NCBI GenBank assembly: GCA_964016985.1
Contig: OZ024825.1
Span: 37,695,557 to 37,759,556, forward strand
From: Anodontia alba
Lineage: Eukaryota > Mollusca > Bivalvia > Lucinida > Lucinidae
Direction: 5' to 3'
Length of the DNA stretch: 64,000 bases
Below the pieces are notes generated by a model. It was not told the DNA's origin. It searched no databases and saw only the letters and a program-made list of their open reading frames with translations. Shown here one piece after another: positions 21,985-34,501 of this stretch (position 1 is the first letter of the stretch; each line of letters opens with the position of its first letter). Made by a program: the position numbers and the translations under genes.

Positions 21985-22855
21985 TGGTTCACCTGACCGC
22001 AAACTCTCGCTCTATCTCAAACTAGTTTACATTACCGCAAACTTTCGCTCTTTCTCAAACTGGTTCACCTGACCGCAAACTCTCGCTTTTTCTCAAACTT
22101 GTTCACCTGACCGCAAACTCTCGATCTTTCTCAAACTGGTTCACCTGACCGCAAACACTAGGTCCTTCTCAAACTGGTTCACCTGACCGCAAACGCTCGC
22201 TCTTTCTCAAAGTGGTTCACCTGACCTCAAACTCTCGCTCTTTCTCAAACTGGTTTTCCCTGACCGCAAACTCTTGCTGTTTCTTAAATGGGTTCACCTG
22301 ACCGCAAACTCTGGAACTTTCTCAAGCTGGTTCACCTAATCGCAAACTCTCGCTCTTTCTCAAACTGATTCAACTGATTGCAAACTCTCGCTCTTTCTCA
22401 AACTTGGTCACCTGATCAAAAACTCTCGCTCTTTCTTAAAGTGGTTCACCTTACCGCAAACTCTCGCTCTTTCTCAAACTGGTTCATCTTAACGCAAACT
22501 ACCGCTCTTTTCAAACTGGTTCCCCTGGCTGCAAACTCTTGCTGTTTCTCAAATTGGTTCACCTAACCGCAAACTTTGGCTTTTTCTCAAATTGGCTCAC
22601 CTAACCGCAAACTCTGGCTTTTTTCTCAAACTGGTTCACCTGACCGCAAACTCTCGCTTTTTCTCAAACTGGTTCACCTGACCGCAAACTCTCGCTTTTT
22701 CTCAAACTGGTTCACCTGACCGCAAACACTAGGTCCTTCTCAAACTAGTTTACCTGACCGCAAACGCTCGCTCTTTCTCAAACGGGTTCAACTGATCGCA
22801 AACTCTCGCTCTTTCTCGTTCTTTCTCAATCTCGTTCACTGACTGCAAACTCGCT
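21985..22855. repeat. Minisatellite, period about 38 bp
   Basis: Unit CTCAAACTGGTTCACCTGAC followed by CGCAAACTCTCGCTCTTT; about 22 copies with point variation and occasional variant units (AACACTAGGTCC). It is continuous, with no spacers, so it is not CRISPR-like. Confidence 0.88.
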
Positions 22856-22907
22856 CTTTCCATTCATATTTACAAAGAATTGTTCCACTCATCAGTCATA
22901 AAGCACA

Positions 22908-23184
22908 TCACGATAAAATTGCCTATATAATGTTGACCCCCTTAAACCCCACTTTTATATAGTAAAAGTGGGGTTTACAGGGGTATATATTATTTTTCTT
23001 ATTTCTGCTCAAAACATAGATTGTGGGTACTCGTTAGAATCGCCTTGGCGAGCGGTTCTAACGAGTACCCATAATCTGTGTTTTTGAGCAGAAATAAGAA
23101 AAATATCAGAATTTTTATCTAAAAATTTTCATTTTTTTTGGTGGTATAATTTTCAGTATGTTTGAATAGGCTTGTTTTCGTAAA
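22908..23184 (+). mobile_element. Family-A MITE, copy A7
   Basis: Full copy just after the 38-bp minisatellite. The core reads GAATCGCCTTGGCGAGCGG, so one base of the hairpin is lost. Confidence 0.83.
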
Positions 23185-23499
23185 GACACAAAATTGCCAA
23201 ACAACATGAAACACAGCTAAAGACAACTCTAACGGCGCAAAATGTCAGAATATATTTGTCATCTGCTTTGTTTTCTTTTAACAAACTATCGACTGGAAAG
23301 AAGTTTTTATGTAAAGATGACAGACTGATTGTCCAGCAGCGTAGATCCTAATGAGTCGCTCATTATAAGCCGTCTCATCTGAATCTACGCTGTTTGCTAA
23401 AGTCTATTATTATCGCCTGTGACAGTGAAAGGAAGTCACAGTAGGATCGACTGGAGACAAGCATCATCAGTCATTATAAACCAGCCGGTAGGGATTAAC

Positions 23500-23719
23500 A
23501 TTACGAAAACACGCCTATTCAAATATACTGAAAATTTCACCGCCAAAAATTGAAAATTTTCAGATAAAAATTTCTGATATTTTTCATATTTCTGCTCAAA
23601 ATATAGATTGTGCGTACTCGTTAGAACCGTATAGAATGTATACCCCTGTAAACCCCAGTTTTACTATATAAAAATGGAGTTGAAAGGGGTCAAAATTATA
23701 TAGGCATGTTTTCGTGATG
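23500..23719 (-). mobile_element. Family-A MITE, copy A8 lacking half its hairpin
   Basis: Both termini are present, but after GTGCGTACTCGTTAGAACCG the sequence jumps to TATAGAATGTATACCCCTGT. About 55 bp, one whole arm of the core palindrome, is deleted. Confidence 0.8.
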
Positions 23720-23887
23720 AGGCGCGAGTCGTTATTCAGGAGCCAGTAGCAGTTATGCTGATATTTTCGGAAATATTATGCGGTTTTTATCTAAACTAGG
23801 TCGACCTAAAACATGATAAAGCATTTATGTATACATGTTAATGTATACAATATGAAATTTTAAATATGCAATCAAAACCTATGTGAG

Positions 23888-24112
23888 TCGCGACGTGAGA
23901 AAATGTACCTTCTGCCATGTGTGCCCATTGAAGCCTGTTTATCCGCGCAGTCTGATCAGAGTTTTGTTGTCCGCATGAAGAAATTTTGCATCCTTGGCTG
24001 TCCAAACCGCGTCCAAAGAAGACTATGATCAGAGTGTGTAAATGTGCGGGCTGATCTTAATGTTCGCTGGGCGCACATGTCCGAAAGAACGTTTTCTGAC
24101 GTTGCGTTTCAT
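23888..24112. mobile_element. Family-E MITE
   Basis: Interior blocks CGCGCAGTCTGATCAGAGTT, GTCCGCATGAAGAAATTTTG and GCGCACATGTCCGAAAG match the other E copies. The right end reads GTTTTCTGACGTTGCG. Confidence 0.6.
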
Positions 24113-24302
24113 ATTATATTGCAAAAATACATACTCGTATATATACTTAATATCAGAAGTTACTTTTCACATTCTCCTACGCATATTAAGACCCACACGA
24201 GATAGAAACTGTTCCATGTGTTTGTCGTACTTGAAGTGATTTCGGAGGACATAACTATCTGACTATTTCTGTCCATACAAATGGAGTTATCTGCATGTCA
24301 AT

Positions 24303-24579
24303 CATTACGAAAACACGCCTATTCAAATATATTGAAAATTTCACCACCAAAAACTGAAAGTCTTTAGATAAAAGTTCGGATATTTTCCATATTTCTGCTC
24401 AAAACATAGATTGTGGGTACTCGTAAGAACCGCCTTGTCGAGGCGGTTCTAACGAGTACCCACAATCTATGTTCTGAGCAGAAATAAGAAACTAATGTAT
24501 ACCCCTGTAAACCCCAGTTTTATTATATAGAAGTTGGGTTTAAGGGGGTCAAAATTATATAGGTATGTTTTCGTGATGG
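24303..24579 (-). mobile_element. Family-A MITE, copy A9
   Basis: Full copy with an intact core (GAACCGCCTTGTCGAGGCGG) and both termini. Confidence 0.85.
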
Positions 24580-24657
24580 AAAATAAAGATATTTTAAATT
24601 TTACAAAATTGGAGCTGCATTATAGTAAAGGGCAGGGTTTCACGAGAAAGTAAAACT

Positions 24658-25014
24658 ACATTCGAACCTTACGAGTTCGAACACCGATGATTCGTTTACC
24701 ATGGCTAATTCGAACTCGTTTTTGAGTCCCTACTAAATTCTTCCGATAGCTCTAGAAAAAATATCAGGAAATGTTCTTATTTTATCATGAAATTATATGT
24801 TGTATGTACTCATTAGATTCGCCTCATCGAGGCGATTCTAATGAGTACACTTAACATTATATTATCGCCTAGAAGATCGAAACACATTCCCTAAATTCTC
24901 GCGATTTGCTTCCTGACCTGGCGTCATGATTAACCCACTGTGGCTCGAACTACCCATATCTCGAACAAATTTCCATGGTTCCTAAGATGTTCGAGTCATT
25001 GAAGTTCCACTGTA
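24658..25014. mobile_element. Family-F MITE, third copy
   Basis: ACATTCGAACCTTACGAGTT to GAGTCATTGAAGTTCCACTGTA, with the central hairpin GATTCGCCTCATCGAGGCGA intact. Confidence 0.75.
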
Positions 25015-26495
25015 AATTCAGCTCCAAGCAGTCTCTCTGCTGACCGTTCAAAGAGATTCCTCTGCTGCAGTCCTTCTTTGTTCATATGTCGATTATTTGC
25101 AGATGTGTTGCTTTGTTTTGTCATTGTTCATCATGTCTTCTTCTTTAGGCACCTCGGGAAGGATGTGCTTCAGAAAGGCTGTGCTTCGGGATTGTGTTTT
25201 TTTCTTTCTTAAGTAACTTCACGTTTCGTTTATGTATATATATTGGTACCTTATTTTGGCCGTCATATGCATCCTGATACAATCGCTAATAAACATTGTA
25301 TTGATTTTACATTGGAAGTAATGACAGCTTATTTACCATTTACCTTTCTGAAAATGGCCTCTCTTTGAATCAAAATTTTAGGAAAATTTATGTCTTAGTT
25401 AAACATTGGCTACCGTTGACTTGCTTACTGTTGCGAGCATAATTTGGAGTGTTAGTCTCAAATAACGAAAAGTAGTATATCAGAATAAATGATACACATG
25501 GTAGTATTTCCGCCATTTGTATAAAGGTATCAACTTTTGTGACTTCCTGTCTGCTTCCCTACACATCAATCCCCGTCTGAAAACGGGACCTCAGTGAGAA
25601 AATTCTTTACTTTTAGATCTGGTGACCTTAACCGACCATGTCATTTCAAAATGATATAGTACTCTCTGTCAGAACAACCTTGCATGCGTCATGACTGTTT
25701 GTTGACAATATGACATTTGAAACTCAATAGTTGGGAGCGTATAACAAAACATTTTGAAAGTTACAATTACCATCCAAAACTGTGAGACATTTTTATTTTT
25801 ATTGTTGTTGTTGGGGTTGTTTTATTTTGACATCTGTTTCGTTGACGAAAAGCTGAACCAATACTGATTTCATTTGGGTCAGTCGGGATTCATTTAATAA
25901 ATGCAAAATTGCTAGTTTTATCCAGCGAATGATTAAAGAAATTTTCACATTTTCTTTAGCAATGACAAGAAAATAAAATAAGATAATCGGTGTGTATTAG
26001 TTACCTTTACCTTTCAGATTATATCGAATGCATTGAAAATAATACTTGTCGATCAAATTTCACGTACTTGGTTTAAAAAAGTAAATCTAGATATATACCA
26101 AACTCAAGGTTACATATACAAAAACAGTCCACAGTGTGATTTATTTTTGTCCAGAACATGTAAGTATATGATCTCTTCGTTTATATGCATATTAATATAG
26201 GCGGTCTAAAATATGCAGAGTGCATTTTCAATATGTTAATGATAAGATTTTATTCCTATTTTGGCTGGTGAAAAGTAAATGCGATTCTGAATAATTCTAT
26301 CCAAAAACTACTTTATACACATAGATGTTGATAAAACTGTAGAGGTTAATCTTGGCCTTGGTTGTTCACATGTGCCCGGAAGAACTTTCTGTCCATGGAA
26401 CGCCTCATTTTTCTTATCCAAATGATAATACTTGTCCAAATTTTAAACAGGTTCATCTTACTATTGTACTGAGGTGTGTGAAAACTGCTGTATGA
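25015..26495. other. Intergenic, no gene seen
   Basis: AT-rich DNA without a repeat family I can name or an open frame of note. Confidence 0.45.
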
Positions 26496-26519
26496 GTGGC
26501 TAACGAGGGTTTCTTTTTG

Positions 26520-26990
26520 TCGAGTGTCAAGTATCGAGTTGTAAAAGTTGAGTATCAAGTTAAAACTGTCGAGTATCGAGTTGAATTGGTCGAGTGTCAA
26601 GTTAAAATTGTCGAGTATCGAGTTAAGTTGGTCGAGTATCGAGTTAAAATTGTCGAGTATCGAGTTGAATTGGTCGAGTATCAAGTTAAAATTGTCGAGT
26701 ATCGAGTTAAGTTGGTCGAGTATCGAGTTAAAATTGTCGAGTATCGAGTTGAATTGGTCGAGTATCAAGTTAAAATTGTCAAGTATCGAGTTAAGTTGGT
26801 CGAGTATCAAGTTGAATTGGTCAAGTATCAAGTTAAAATTGTCAAGTATCGAGTTAAGCTAGTCGAGTATCGAGTTAAAATTGTCGAGTATCAAGTTGAA
26901 TTGGTCGAGTATCAAGTTAAAATTGTGGAGTATCGAGTTAAAAATGTTGAGTGTCAAGTTAAAATTGTCGAGTATCGAGTTAAAGTGAAG
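26520..26990. repeat. 21-bp minisatellite, array 1
   Basis: Unit GTCGAGTATCGAGTTAAAAT plus T, alternating with variants ending TTGAATTG or TTAAGTTG; about 22 copies. Because 21 is a multiple of 3, stop-free frames run through the array on both strands (VEYRVKI, SSIELKL, NSILDNF heptads). I treat these as artefacts of the repeat. Confidence 0.88.
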
Positions 26991-27066
26991 TTTTCAAAAG
27001 TAAAACATTCAGAATCTGCCCTATTTTTGGCTGTTTTTTTTTTTTTTTTTTTGTTTTTTTTAGAAT

Positions 27067-27440
27067 GGGTAAGATACCTTTTTTGGTGTTAGTATTTAAT
27101 GAACACCTGCACAGATTTCTGGGATAGCAACAAGGAAAATTGTACCTTATAACCTGTGCAAAATACAGATGACCAAGACCAGTCTGCGCATTAAATGTTT
27201 GTGAAGGCACTCTGTTTCTAGGTCCTGCAAACTCTGTCAAGTAAGCTGCGCAAGTCCTGATCGGAATAAGCGGATGTGACACCTACAGGTATATTTTTTT
27301 TTTTTTAAGAATCGGTAAGTTACCTTTTTTTATTTTTGGCTGAAGTACCACCTGTAGAATTTTACGGGATAGCAACAAGGCAAACTGTACCTTATAACCT
27401 AAGAGAAAAACAGACCTTGATCAGCCTGCGCTTAAAAAAC
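27067..27440. repeat. Duplicated segment, two copies about 240 bp apart
   Basis: GGGATAGCAACAAGGAAAAT-TGTACCTTATAACC and GGGATAGCAACAAGGCAAAC-TGTACCTTATAACC, each followed by GATCAGCCTGCGC-like text. T-runs precede each copy (27038-27060, 27294-27306). Confidence 0.6.
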
Positions 27441-28117
27441 AGAATTCCGATTTGTTTTTGGGCTCTTTGGAATCAGTTTTAAAAATTACATAGTTTCTCA
27501 ATTGACTGCGAGGATTGCATCAGCCCGGGTGTGTCGTTCACTGTTTTTGTCAGTGGCATAAGCAGCTAGCAAGGTACTTTTGTTGGTGAAGAATTGGTGT
27601 CCTCTCAGTAGGCTGTTACATAAAAAAAAAGAATAAAAAAATAAAAAAAAAAAAAAAAAAGGTGCAGCAAAGACAGGAGCTGCAAAAAGTATACCAATAT
27701 GAAAGGATGAATATGATTTATAGCCTTTCAACAGTATTTCAATCATACATTGACAAATGAACAAGACAATGAAAGGATGAACATGGCTCATAATAGGGTG
27801 AATATTATTTATGGTTATAGCCTTTCAACAGTACAATGTATTTCAGTCATATGTGGACAAGTTATACAAAGAAACTAACATTATTCAGTAATCAAAGTCA
27901 CCAATGATTTTGTTACTAAAGTGAATATTTTGGGACACAAAAAAATCTCCCTCTTTTAGACCAGGATCTCCCTCCTAAAAATTGCAATCTCCCACTTTGT
28001 GTCCCAGAAAATATCACATGTATGATGGTCCGTCGGTCATCGGATGCCTGGTGACCAGTGACCATTAGCCAATGGCCGGTGGACTTGTAGTCCCTTGGGT
28101 ACAAGTACCCAGGGAGT

Positions 28118-28290
28118 TGCCACCAATATGGGTCTTACCCCGGGCAGCAGGGCCATAAGGGGCAGTGTCCTCATGTTTCTTTCCTTTCGTCTGATGAAAC
28201 ATGCCACCAATATGGGTCTTACCCCAGGCAGCAGGGCCATAAGGGGCAGTGTTCCCATATTTTTTTTCTTTCGTCTGATGAAACAGACAC
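28118..28290. repeat. 86-bp tandem duplication
   Basis: CACCAATATGGGTCTTACCC through TTTCGTCTGATGAAACA is present twice head to tail with few differences. The frames through it are not supported as genes. Confidence 0.75.
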
Positions 28291-28799
28291 ATCTGTTGGA
28301 CATGACTCTCTTTCTGGAAGAGTAAGTTCTTCTCTTTTGCAAGTTCCATGCAGATGGAATTAGACCAGCTGCTACACATGGAGCAAGTAGATTCCCTGGA
28401 ACAATGAGAACAATTAATACATTTTATGATTATCCAAATGCTATTTTATATGACCTCAATCACTGCGATGAATAGTCATGGAAGTTGCGAAAACTCATTA
28501 CGATGAATGAGTGAAGAATAATTTCAAGAAATCGAACGGTTAGATTTAAACAAATTTAGCAGGAACAGTGATAAAGGATCATAAAAAAGAACAAAGAATT
28601 AAATTTCAACCAGAGGAAAAGGAAGAAAATACAATTTTTTTCACCCAGATAAAAATCCCTGTTTACTTTCTTTGTTCTACAGAAAAGAAACTGACATGTG
28701 AACAAAAGATTGGGAGTGAAGTCACACAGGCGACTGCCTGAGGGGCTCTCAGGGGTGGGGCGGGGCGGGGGGGTAAGGTAACTTCCTATATATGGCATA

Positions 28800-29165
28800 G
28801 TACGGCTGTGCGTGCCGAATAGCCCCCTTTTTCAGCGCTGCCAGGTATATGACTTGCCCCCTTTTTTCACCAAAAAGTATATGAATGGCCCCTGGATTCC
28901 TATGTGAAAGGCCCCATTTTTCTGACATTCTGGTATATGCACATATTTTTTGCTCAGAGATTTTTCGATGCTGCTTATCCTCTTGGTATTACATGAATTG
29001 ACTGTGATATTTGTGTACTAACCAGCAAAAAATGGGTTAAAAAAATCAAAGGGCAGTATATGAATAGGTCAACATTTTGGATGATCAAGTATATGAATGG
29101 GCCCGTTTTTTCAAAGGCCAGGTATATGAATGGGGTAGGTTTTGAAATACTGGCTCGCACACCCA
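28800..29165. repeat. Degenerate short repeats
   Basis: Recurring AAGTATATGAATGGCCCC and CCAGGTATATGAATGGG units with variable spacing. No gene seen. Confidence 0.45.
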
Positions 29166-29317
29166 TACCAAAATTACCCCTAAGTTACCCCCCCTCCCCC
29201 CCCGAGGAGGGACTTTTGGATTAAGACTGTATGGGATGACGTTTCTTTCGTTTTTTCTGTGGAAGGTATGGGCAGAATAGAATATAGCACATTATCTATA
29301 GGTTAATGTATTGTGCA

Positions 29318-29450
29318 GTTAAAATTGTCGAGTATCGAGTTAAGTTTGTCCAGTATCAAGTTAAAATTGTCCAGTATCAAGTTAAAATAGTCGAGTATCG
29401 AGTTAAAATTGTCGAGTATCGAGTTAAAATAGTCGAGTATCGAGTTAAGC
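29318..29450. repeat. 21-bp minisatellite, array 2
   Basis: Same unit and orientation as array 1, about six copies, with CCAGTATCAAG variants. Confidence 0.85.
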
Positions 29451-31027
29451 AGATGTTTGATAAATTGGTCTCTGACACATCTGCACAACTCCTCTGAGGG
29501 CAATTTATTTCTCTGGAAGGAAGCAATTATGCAATGATTAGGTTGGAACTTGTCAGTTAGTATTTGAAAATTTTCAGAAAACATGCTCAAGTTTGGCTTA
29601 TAAAACTATGCTCAGTTTTTGACCAACCTGCGCATGTCTCACTCCAAGATCTGGCTGTTACATATATATCCTCTGATAGCATGCACAATACATATCACTC
29701 AAACTAGGTACAGTGAAACCTGTCATGTTGGTCACCTCTATTAAGCAAGCAACCTGTATTAAACAAGCACACTTTCAGTTCCATAAAAAAAAGCAATTAC
29801 ATTAAACTGCACTTGTATTAAGTAAGCATCTGTCTTAAATTAAGCAAGCACTTGCTTGCTTAATACAGTTTGGAATGTACATCAACCCCGCACCCCCCCA
29901 CCCCCTGTCCCCACCCCACCATCACCACATATCTTTCATATACCAGGACAAAACTGGTGCTCATAACTTCATATTATCCTGTTTCTCACACTAGGTCAAG
30001 GTAAGTACCATGTTTGATCGGCCTAACATTCAGCACTAGGACCAATGATTTGGATCTATCTGTGCATCATTTATAGGAAGCTATATCACTACCACTTTGA
30101 GCTGTTCATATAAAAGAGCATGTTCTCTGTATTTTCATGCCACACTGACTTTATTATGGGAGTACCTTCTCACAGGAATCAAACAGTCCAGAAAAGGAAG
30201 TATAATATTCAGGAGGGGTGAAGGTAGGCTTTGTCACTTTAGCCCCGCCACATGGGGCGCTGTTTCCAAATACAATGTAATACAGGAAACCATAATAGGG
30301 ATTATCAATTATCTGATGATAATATGAGCTAGTTTTTCATGCAGCTAGACTGAAATATATGCTATGACATTGCATTAGAATCGCCTAACCAAGGCAGTTC
30401 TAATGCCATGACACAATCTGTAATTCAATAGATCTATGGCATTATTGCAGAGTATCAGTGAAATATTTTGACGGGGGTGGGGGGGGAGGGAGGGTTGGGG
30501 GTGGGAAGGGAGGGGGCTATCGCTTTGCTTGCCATTGCAGCATGGTGGCTTTTACAGAATTTTGTATAGACCTATATAGGCTTATATGGAAAATTAGCCC
30601 CATCAGTGGCCGCCATGTTTTTATGCTAATCAAGCTTGTTTTAGTTCTTTTTGTTAAGGTTAAATTACTGACTATTTTAGATTCTGGCCATATGTTGCAT
30701 AGGACAGACTTTTGAAGTTCCTTACACAAGCTTATATGGAAAATTTGCCCTGCCCATGGCGACCATGCAAGAAACATTTCTGCCAAATTATTTCAAAATC
30801 AGGCAGGTGTTTCTGACATGAAGATTTTCTAAGATTTTGCCATGTGGTTGCCATGGCAACTAAAGTTTTGCTTGGATTCCATATCTTTGAAGTATTTTTA
30901 ATCATTACCTCCTAAGAAACATTCCTGTGAAGTGTGGTAAAAATTGGCCCAGTAGTTTAGGAGGAGATGTCGAATGTTGACAGACAGATGGATGACACAT
31001 AACGTAAGATGGATGCCAGATCATCTG
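29451..31027. other. Intergenic with scattered repeat fragments
   Basis: ACAGTGAAACCTGTCATGTT-type MITE end near 29710, repeated TTAAGCAAGCA text near 29740-29860, and G-rich tracts near 30474-30512. A pearl-like 3' module lies at 30890-31027 (GAGGAGATGTCGA, GACAGACAGATGGATGAC). No gene supported. Confidence 0.45.
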
Positions 31028-31365
31028 CCTGTCAGAATAGCTCACATGAGCACTCTGTGCTCAAGTGAGTTACAAAGTGACCCAGGTCATACTATTTTTA
31101 TTATCGGTATATGACCCCTCTTTGCGAAGTTAAATGACGATGCGAAGAAGAAAATAAAGCCTACCCCATCAAAAAAAAAAAAAAAAAAAATAGTATGACC
31201 TGGGTCACTTTGTAACTCACTTGAGCACAGAGTACTCATGTGAGTTACAAAGTGTCCCAGGTCATACTATTTTTATTATCGGTATATGACCCCTCTTTGC
31301 GAAGTTAAATGACGATGCGAAGAAGAAAATAAAGCCTACCCCGTCAAAAAAAAAAAAAAATAATA
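31028..31365. repeat. Duplicated retroposon-like unit with A-tails
   Basis: GTTACAAAGTGACCCAGGTC through GAAGAAAATAAAGCCTACCC and a poly-A tract occurs at 31073-31190 and again at 31238-31360. Between them the first part is inverted (ATAGTATGACCTGGGTCACT). Each copy has AATAAA a few bases before the A-run, like a retroposed transcript. Confidence 0.6.
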
Positions 31366-33003
31366 ATAATTATAATAATAATAATGATAAAAAATAAATA
31401 AATAAAGAATAGTAATACTAGTAACCTGAAGTAAATGTTCATATTTCATGAATTTCAGCTTGACACTTATTAAAATATTGAACAAAGTTAGCTTAAAAAA
31501 AAAACAAAAAAACCCCACATACACAAAGATAGAAAGCAGCTCAGCTGGTGTTTGGGAACAGATAGCCCTGATGGCATCAACCCTTCATAATTCTATGTCG
31601 CACCACTATGGCTGTAGAATTGATAAAAGGCTGATTCGCTCTTTTAACTTTGTTATTTGGGCATGAAGACACTGCTTCAAATAAGTAATCCTGCAACAAG
31701 TTTCGGGGCGAATTTTCCAGGTAAACAAGATCGTGTAAGAGTAATCCTGCGACAAGAGCTCGAAATCTGGACGATGCATTAGAGAAATTCTGTTGGTTAG
31801 ACATACATTGTTATGTTTTCTACTGTTTTTGTACCTTTGTACATTTTGTTAAGGTTTCCAAAATACCTTGTCTTACAAGACTCTATTTTTATTTTGAAGA
31901 CTTATCTATATGCTGTGAAAAAAATGGTTAAAACCAAAAAAAAAAAAAAGTTACAAAAAGAAAAACGAAAAAATTCTGTCTTGTGACTGTGACACATGGT
32001 GTAAACAGACAGATTCTGATACCTGATTAGGTGGGGGCAAGGAGCTTATGACAGCATATGTGATGAGATCTTGGTGGGGGGGGGGAGGGGCAATATTTGA
32101 CAAATCTCATGGAGAGGGTCATTATAATGGGAGTCATTATTTTATACAGAAGGAGTTATTCTATGGTCGTGGTCGTTATTCTATGGGATATCATCAAGGG
32201 GGTCATTATTTTTGTAAGGGCAGCCAGGTCAGTATTTTTTAGAAAAGGGGTCCTTTTTCTATTGAATAATGACCTGGGGGTTGTTATTCTATGGGGGGTC
32301 ACTTTACTTTGTTACACCAGCATACAACAAAAACAACAAATGTCCTGTGCGCCCGGTCTTAATCAGAGTCTTCACGCCAACTCTCTGGATAGCTTAGGAG
32401 CCAAAGCCTCTTCATGCCTAGGCTGATCTTTGTCTTCTCAAGTCATACAGGCCATTTTTGTCATGAGCTTTCTCAAAAATAAAATTCTACCTATTTTTTT
32501 TTTTTTTTTTTTTTTCTGTGGAATATTAACTGTGTTCTCACCACATTCCTACAATGATCAGCTGATCAGTGAATCTTTCATATAAAATAGCCATAACTGA
32601 TAAGCCCCAAAGGTGATCAGTGTAAAAACCTATTAATAAGCCCCCTGCTGCAGCAGACTAATATTTGCCATGTAACAGGCAATAAATTAGAAATAATGGA
32701 ATCCCACTGTAGGTTTGACTGCAAGCATAAATATTTGGTTTGAGAGGTTTAGACCACTTTCATCTGCCCTAGATCAGCAAAATTAGCTTGTTGAAAAATT
32801 GATAATATATTTTAGGACAATACAAACACAAAATAGGTTCAGGTGACTGAATTATAGTTATTACTGATTAAATATTCAAATAAGACTACTCACACAGTTG
32901 CATTGTCATGCTGCTGAAATATGTTAAACCATGTAAATTCATGCTCATTAGGTACCTAAACTTGATATATTACATCTGTGACTCAAGGCTCCACAATCTA
33001 AAC
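31366..33003. other. Intergenic, no gene seen
   Basis: ATA/TAATAA-rich tract at 31361-31410, repeated GGTCATTATTCTATGGG-like text at 32110-32300 and a poly-T run near 32492. Open frames are short and featureless. Confidence 0.4.
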
Positions 33004-33410
33004 TTAACTCGATACTCGACAATTTTAACTTGATACTTAACTATTTTAACTCGATACTCGACAATTTTAACTTGATACTCGACAAACTTAACTTGATACT
33101 CGACAATTTTAACTCGATACTCGACAATTTTAACTCGACACTCAACATTTTTAACTCGATACGCAACCATTTTAACTCGATACTCGACAATTTTAACTTG
33201 ATACTCGATCAATTCAACTCGATACTCGACAATTTTGACTCAATACTCGACCAACTTAACTCGATACTCAACAATTTCAACTCGATACTCGACAATTTTA
33301 ACTCGATACTCGACAATTTTAACTTGATACTCAACCAATTCAACTCGATACTCAACCAATTTAACTTGATACTCGACAATTTTAACTTGATACTTGCAAC
33401 TTTACAAATC
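33004..33410. repeat. 21-bp minisatellite, array 3 (inverted)
   Basis: Reverse-complement unit ACTCGATACTCGACAATTTT, about 19 copies. The outer flank (CACTCGTGGCTAACCGTG) corresponds to the flank of array 1 (GTGGCTAACGAGGG), so arrays 1 and 3 descend from one larger element. Confidence 0.87.
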
Positions 33411-33982
33411 GTGACACTCGTGGCTAACCGTGTAAAGCCTGCTAGATGTCTGATCTGAGTCTACACAATTTGCCCAGATCTGTCTGTCCGAAGTATGTAG
33501 TGTAAATGAGGCGCTCCCAGGGGGCGGGTGGGGGCGGCACCTGTTCCCTTAAATTGTTCCTCTGAAAAAAATCGGCATTTCCGTTCACTAAAATCAGAAT
33601 CTTGATTTTCTGTGTTTCCTGTTCCCAAAATGTCCTTTGTTCCCCTGTTCCCTTCAGTTTTAGACTTCTGTTCCCTTGTTCCCCTGAATAAAAAGGCCTT
33701 ATTCCCTTATTTCCCAAAACCCTGGGAGGGCCTCGTAAATACTGAAACTTATATGAAAATTTGAAGACAAGAACAGTTCATCTGTGTTTAAACAGGCGTC
33801 ACAAATACATATACCGCATTCGCCCTAATTGCCGCACTGTACGCTTAAGTTTTTTTATTATAAACATCACTAGAAAAACTTGTAGTAAAAGTTTCTCCTA
33901 ATACGAGTACATTTTAAAGAAAGATCATTGGAGGACTTCATGAGGGGCATATTTAATAATAGGCGCAATATGATTCTGATTT

Positions 33983-34078
33983 TCTTTATAAAAGCATATG
34001 TTGTCGGTACTCATTTGAATTGCCTCGACTTGTCGAGGCACTTCGAATGAGTACAGACAACATATGTTTTATAAAGAA
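33983..34078. repeat. Short foldback, TGTTGTCGGTACTCATTTG type
   Basis: AAGCATATGTTGTCGGTACT, CATTTGAATTGCCTCGACTT, a loop, then GTCGAGGCACTTCGAATGAG and TACAGACAACATATGTTTTA. The core design (GTACTC ... GCCTCG) is like that of families A and F. Confidence 0.65.
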
Positions 34079-34094
34079 TTAGATAGAACAACTG

Positions 34095-34245
34095 ACTATA
34101 ATGTAAATAGAAAGGAAGGCAATGATCAGGAATCGATACAATTACCTAACACCTTCTGTCCAAGACATCAAAGGGTGAGAAAGACGCACCTAAAGCAACG
34201 GCACCACAATCAAAACACTAAGAGCAGAACGCCAAAAGGTAAGTA
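34095..34245 (-). repeat. Fragment of the same dispersed tail family
   Basis: AATAGAAAGGAAGGCAATGA through GGCACCACAATCAAAACACT matches 2307-2410. It lies about 250 bp upstream of the cysteine-rich gene, directly after a short foldback (33983-34078). Confidence 0.55.
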
Positions 34246-34396
34246 AGTTTTCACGGACAACACAAAGAGGTTTTGTGACAGTTAGTGCTGTATTGTTATG
34301 TGTTTGTGACGCCTGTTTTATTCTTAGGAAGAATTGCGAAATTCGGAAAAAATTACGACTTTCGTCCGTTTCTGACTAATTCTCTCTTTCTCTTTA

Positions 34397-34398
<2 letters not shown>

Positions 34399-34470
<72 letters not shown>
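34399..34470. repeat. (CA)n microsatellite, 36 repeats
   Basis: Pure CA dinucleotide tract ending 28 bp before the splice acceptor of the cysteine-rich gene. Confidence 0.95.
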
Positions 34471-34471
<1 letters not shown>

Positions 34472-34501
34472 TTACATTCTTCCACTTTGTCATTCCAGAT
34501 C

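Noticed and set aside
21985..22855. Regular repeat that could be mistaken for a CRISPR array
   Set aside because: Units are contiguous and degenerate with no unique spacers, and the context is eukaryotic intergenic DNA.
26346..27092. Open frames of 161 and 198 codons on opposite strands through the 21-bp repeat
   Set aside because: Multiple frames are open at once only because the period is a multiple of three and the unit lacks stops; no start context, signal or non-repeat domain.
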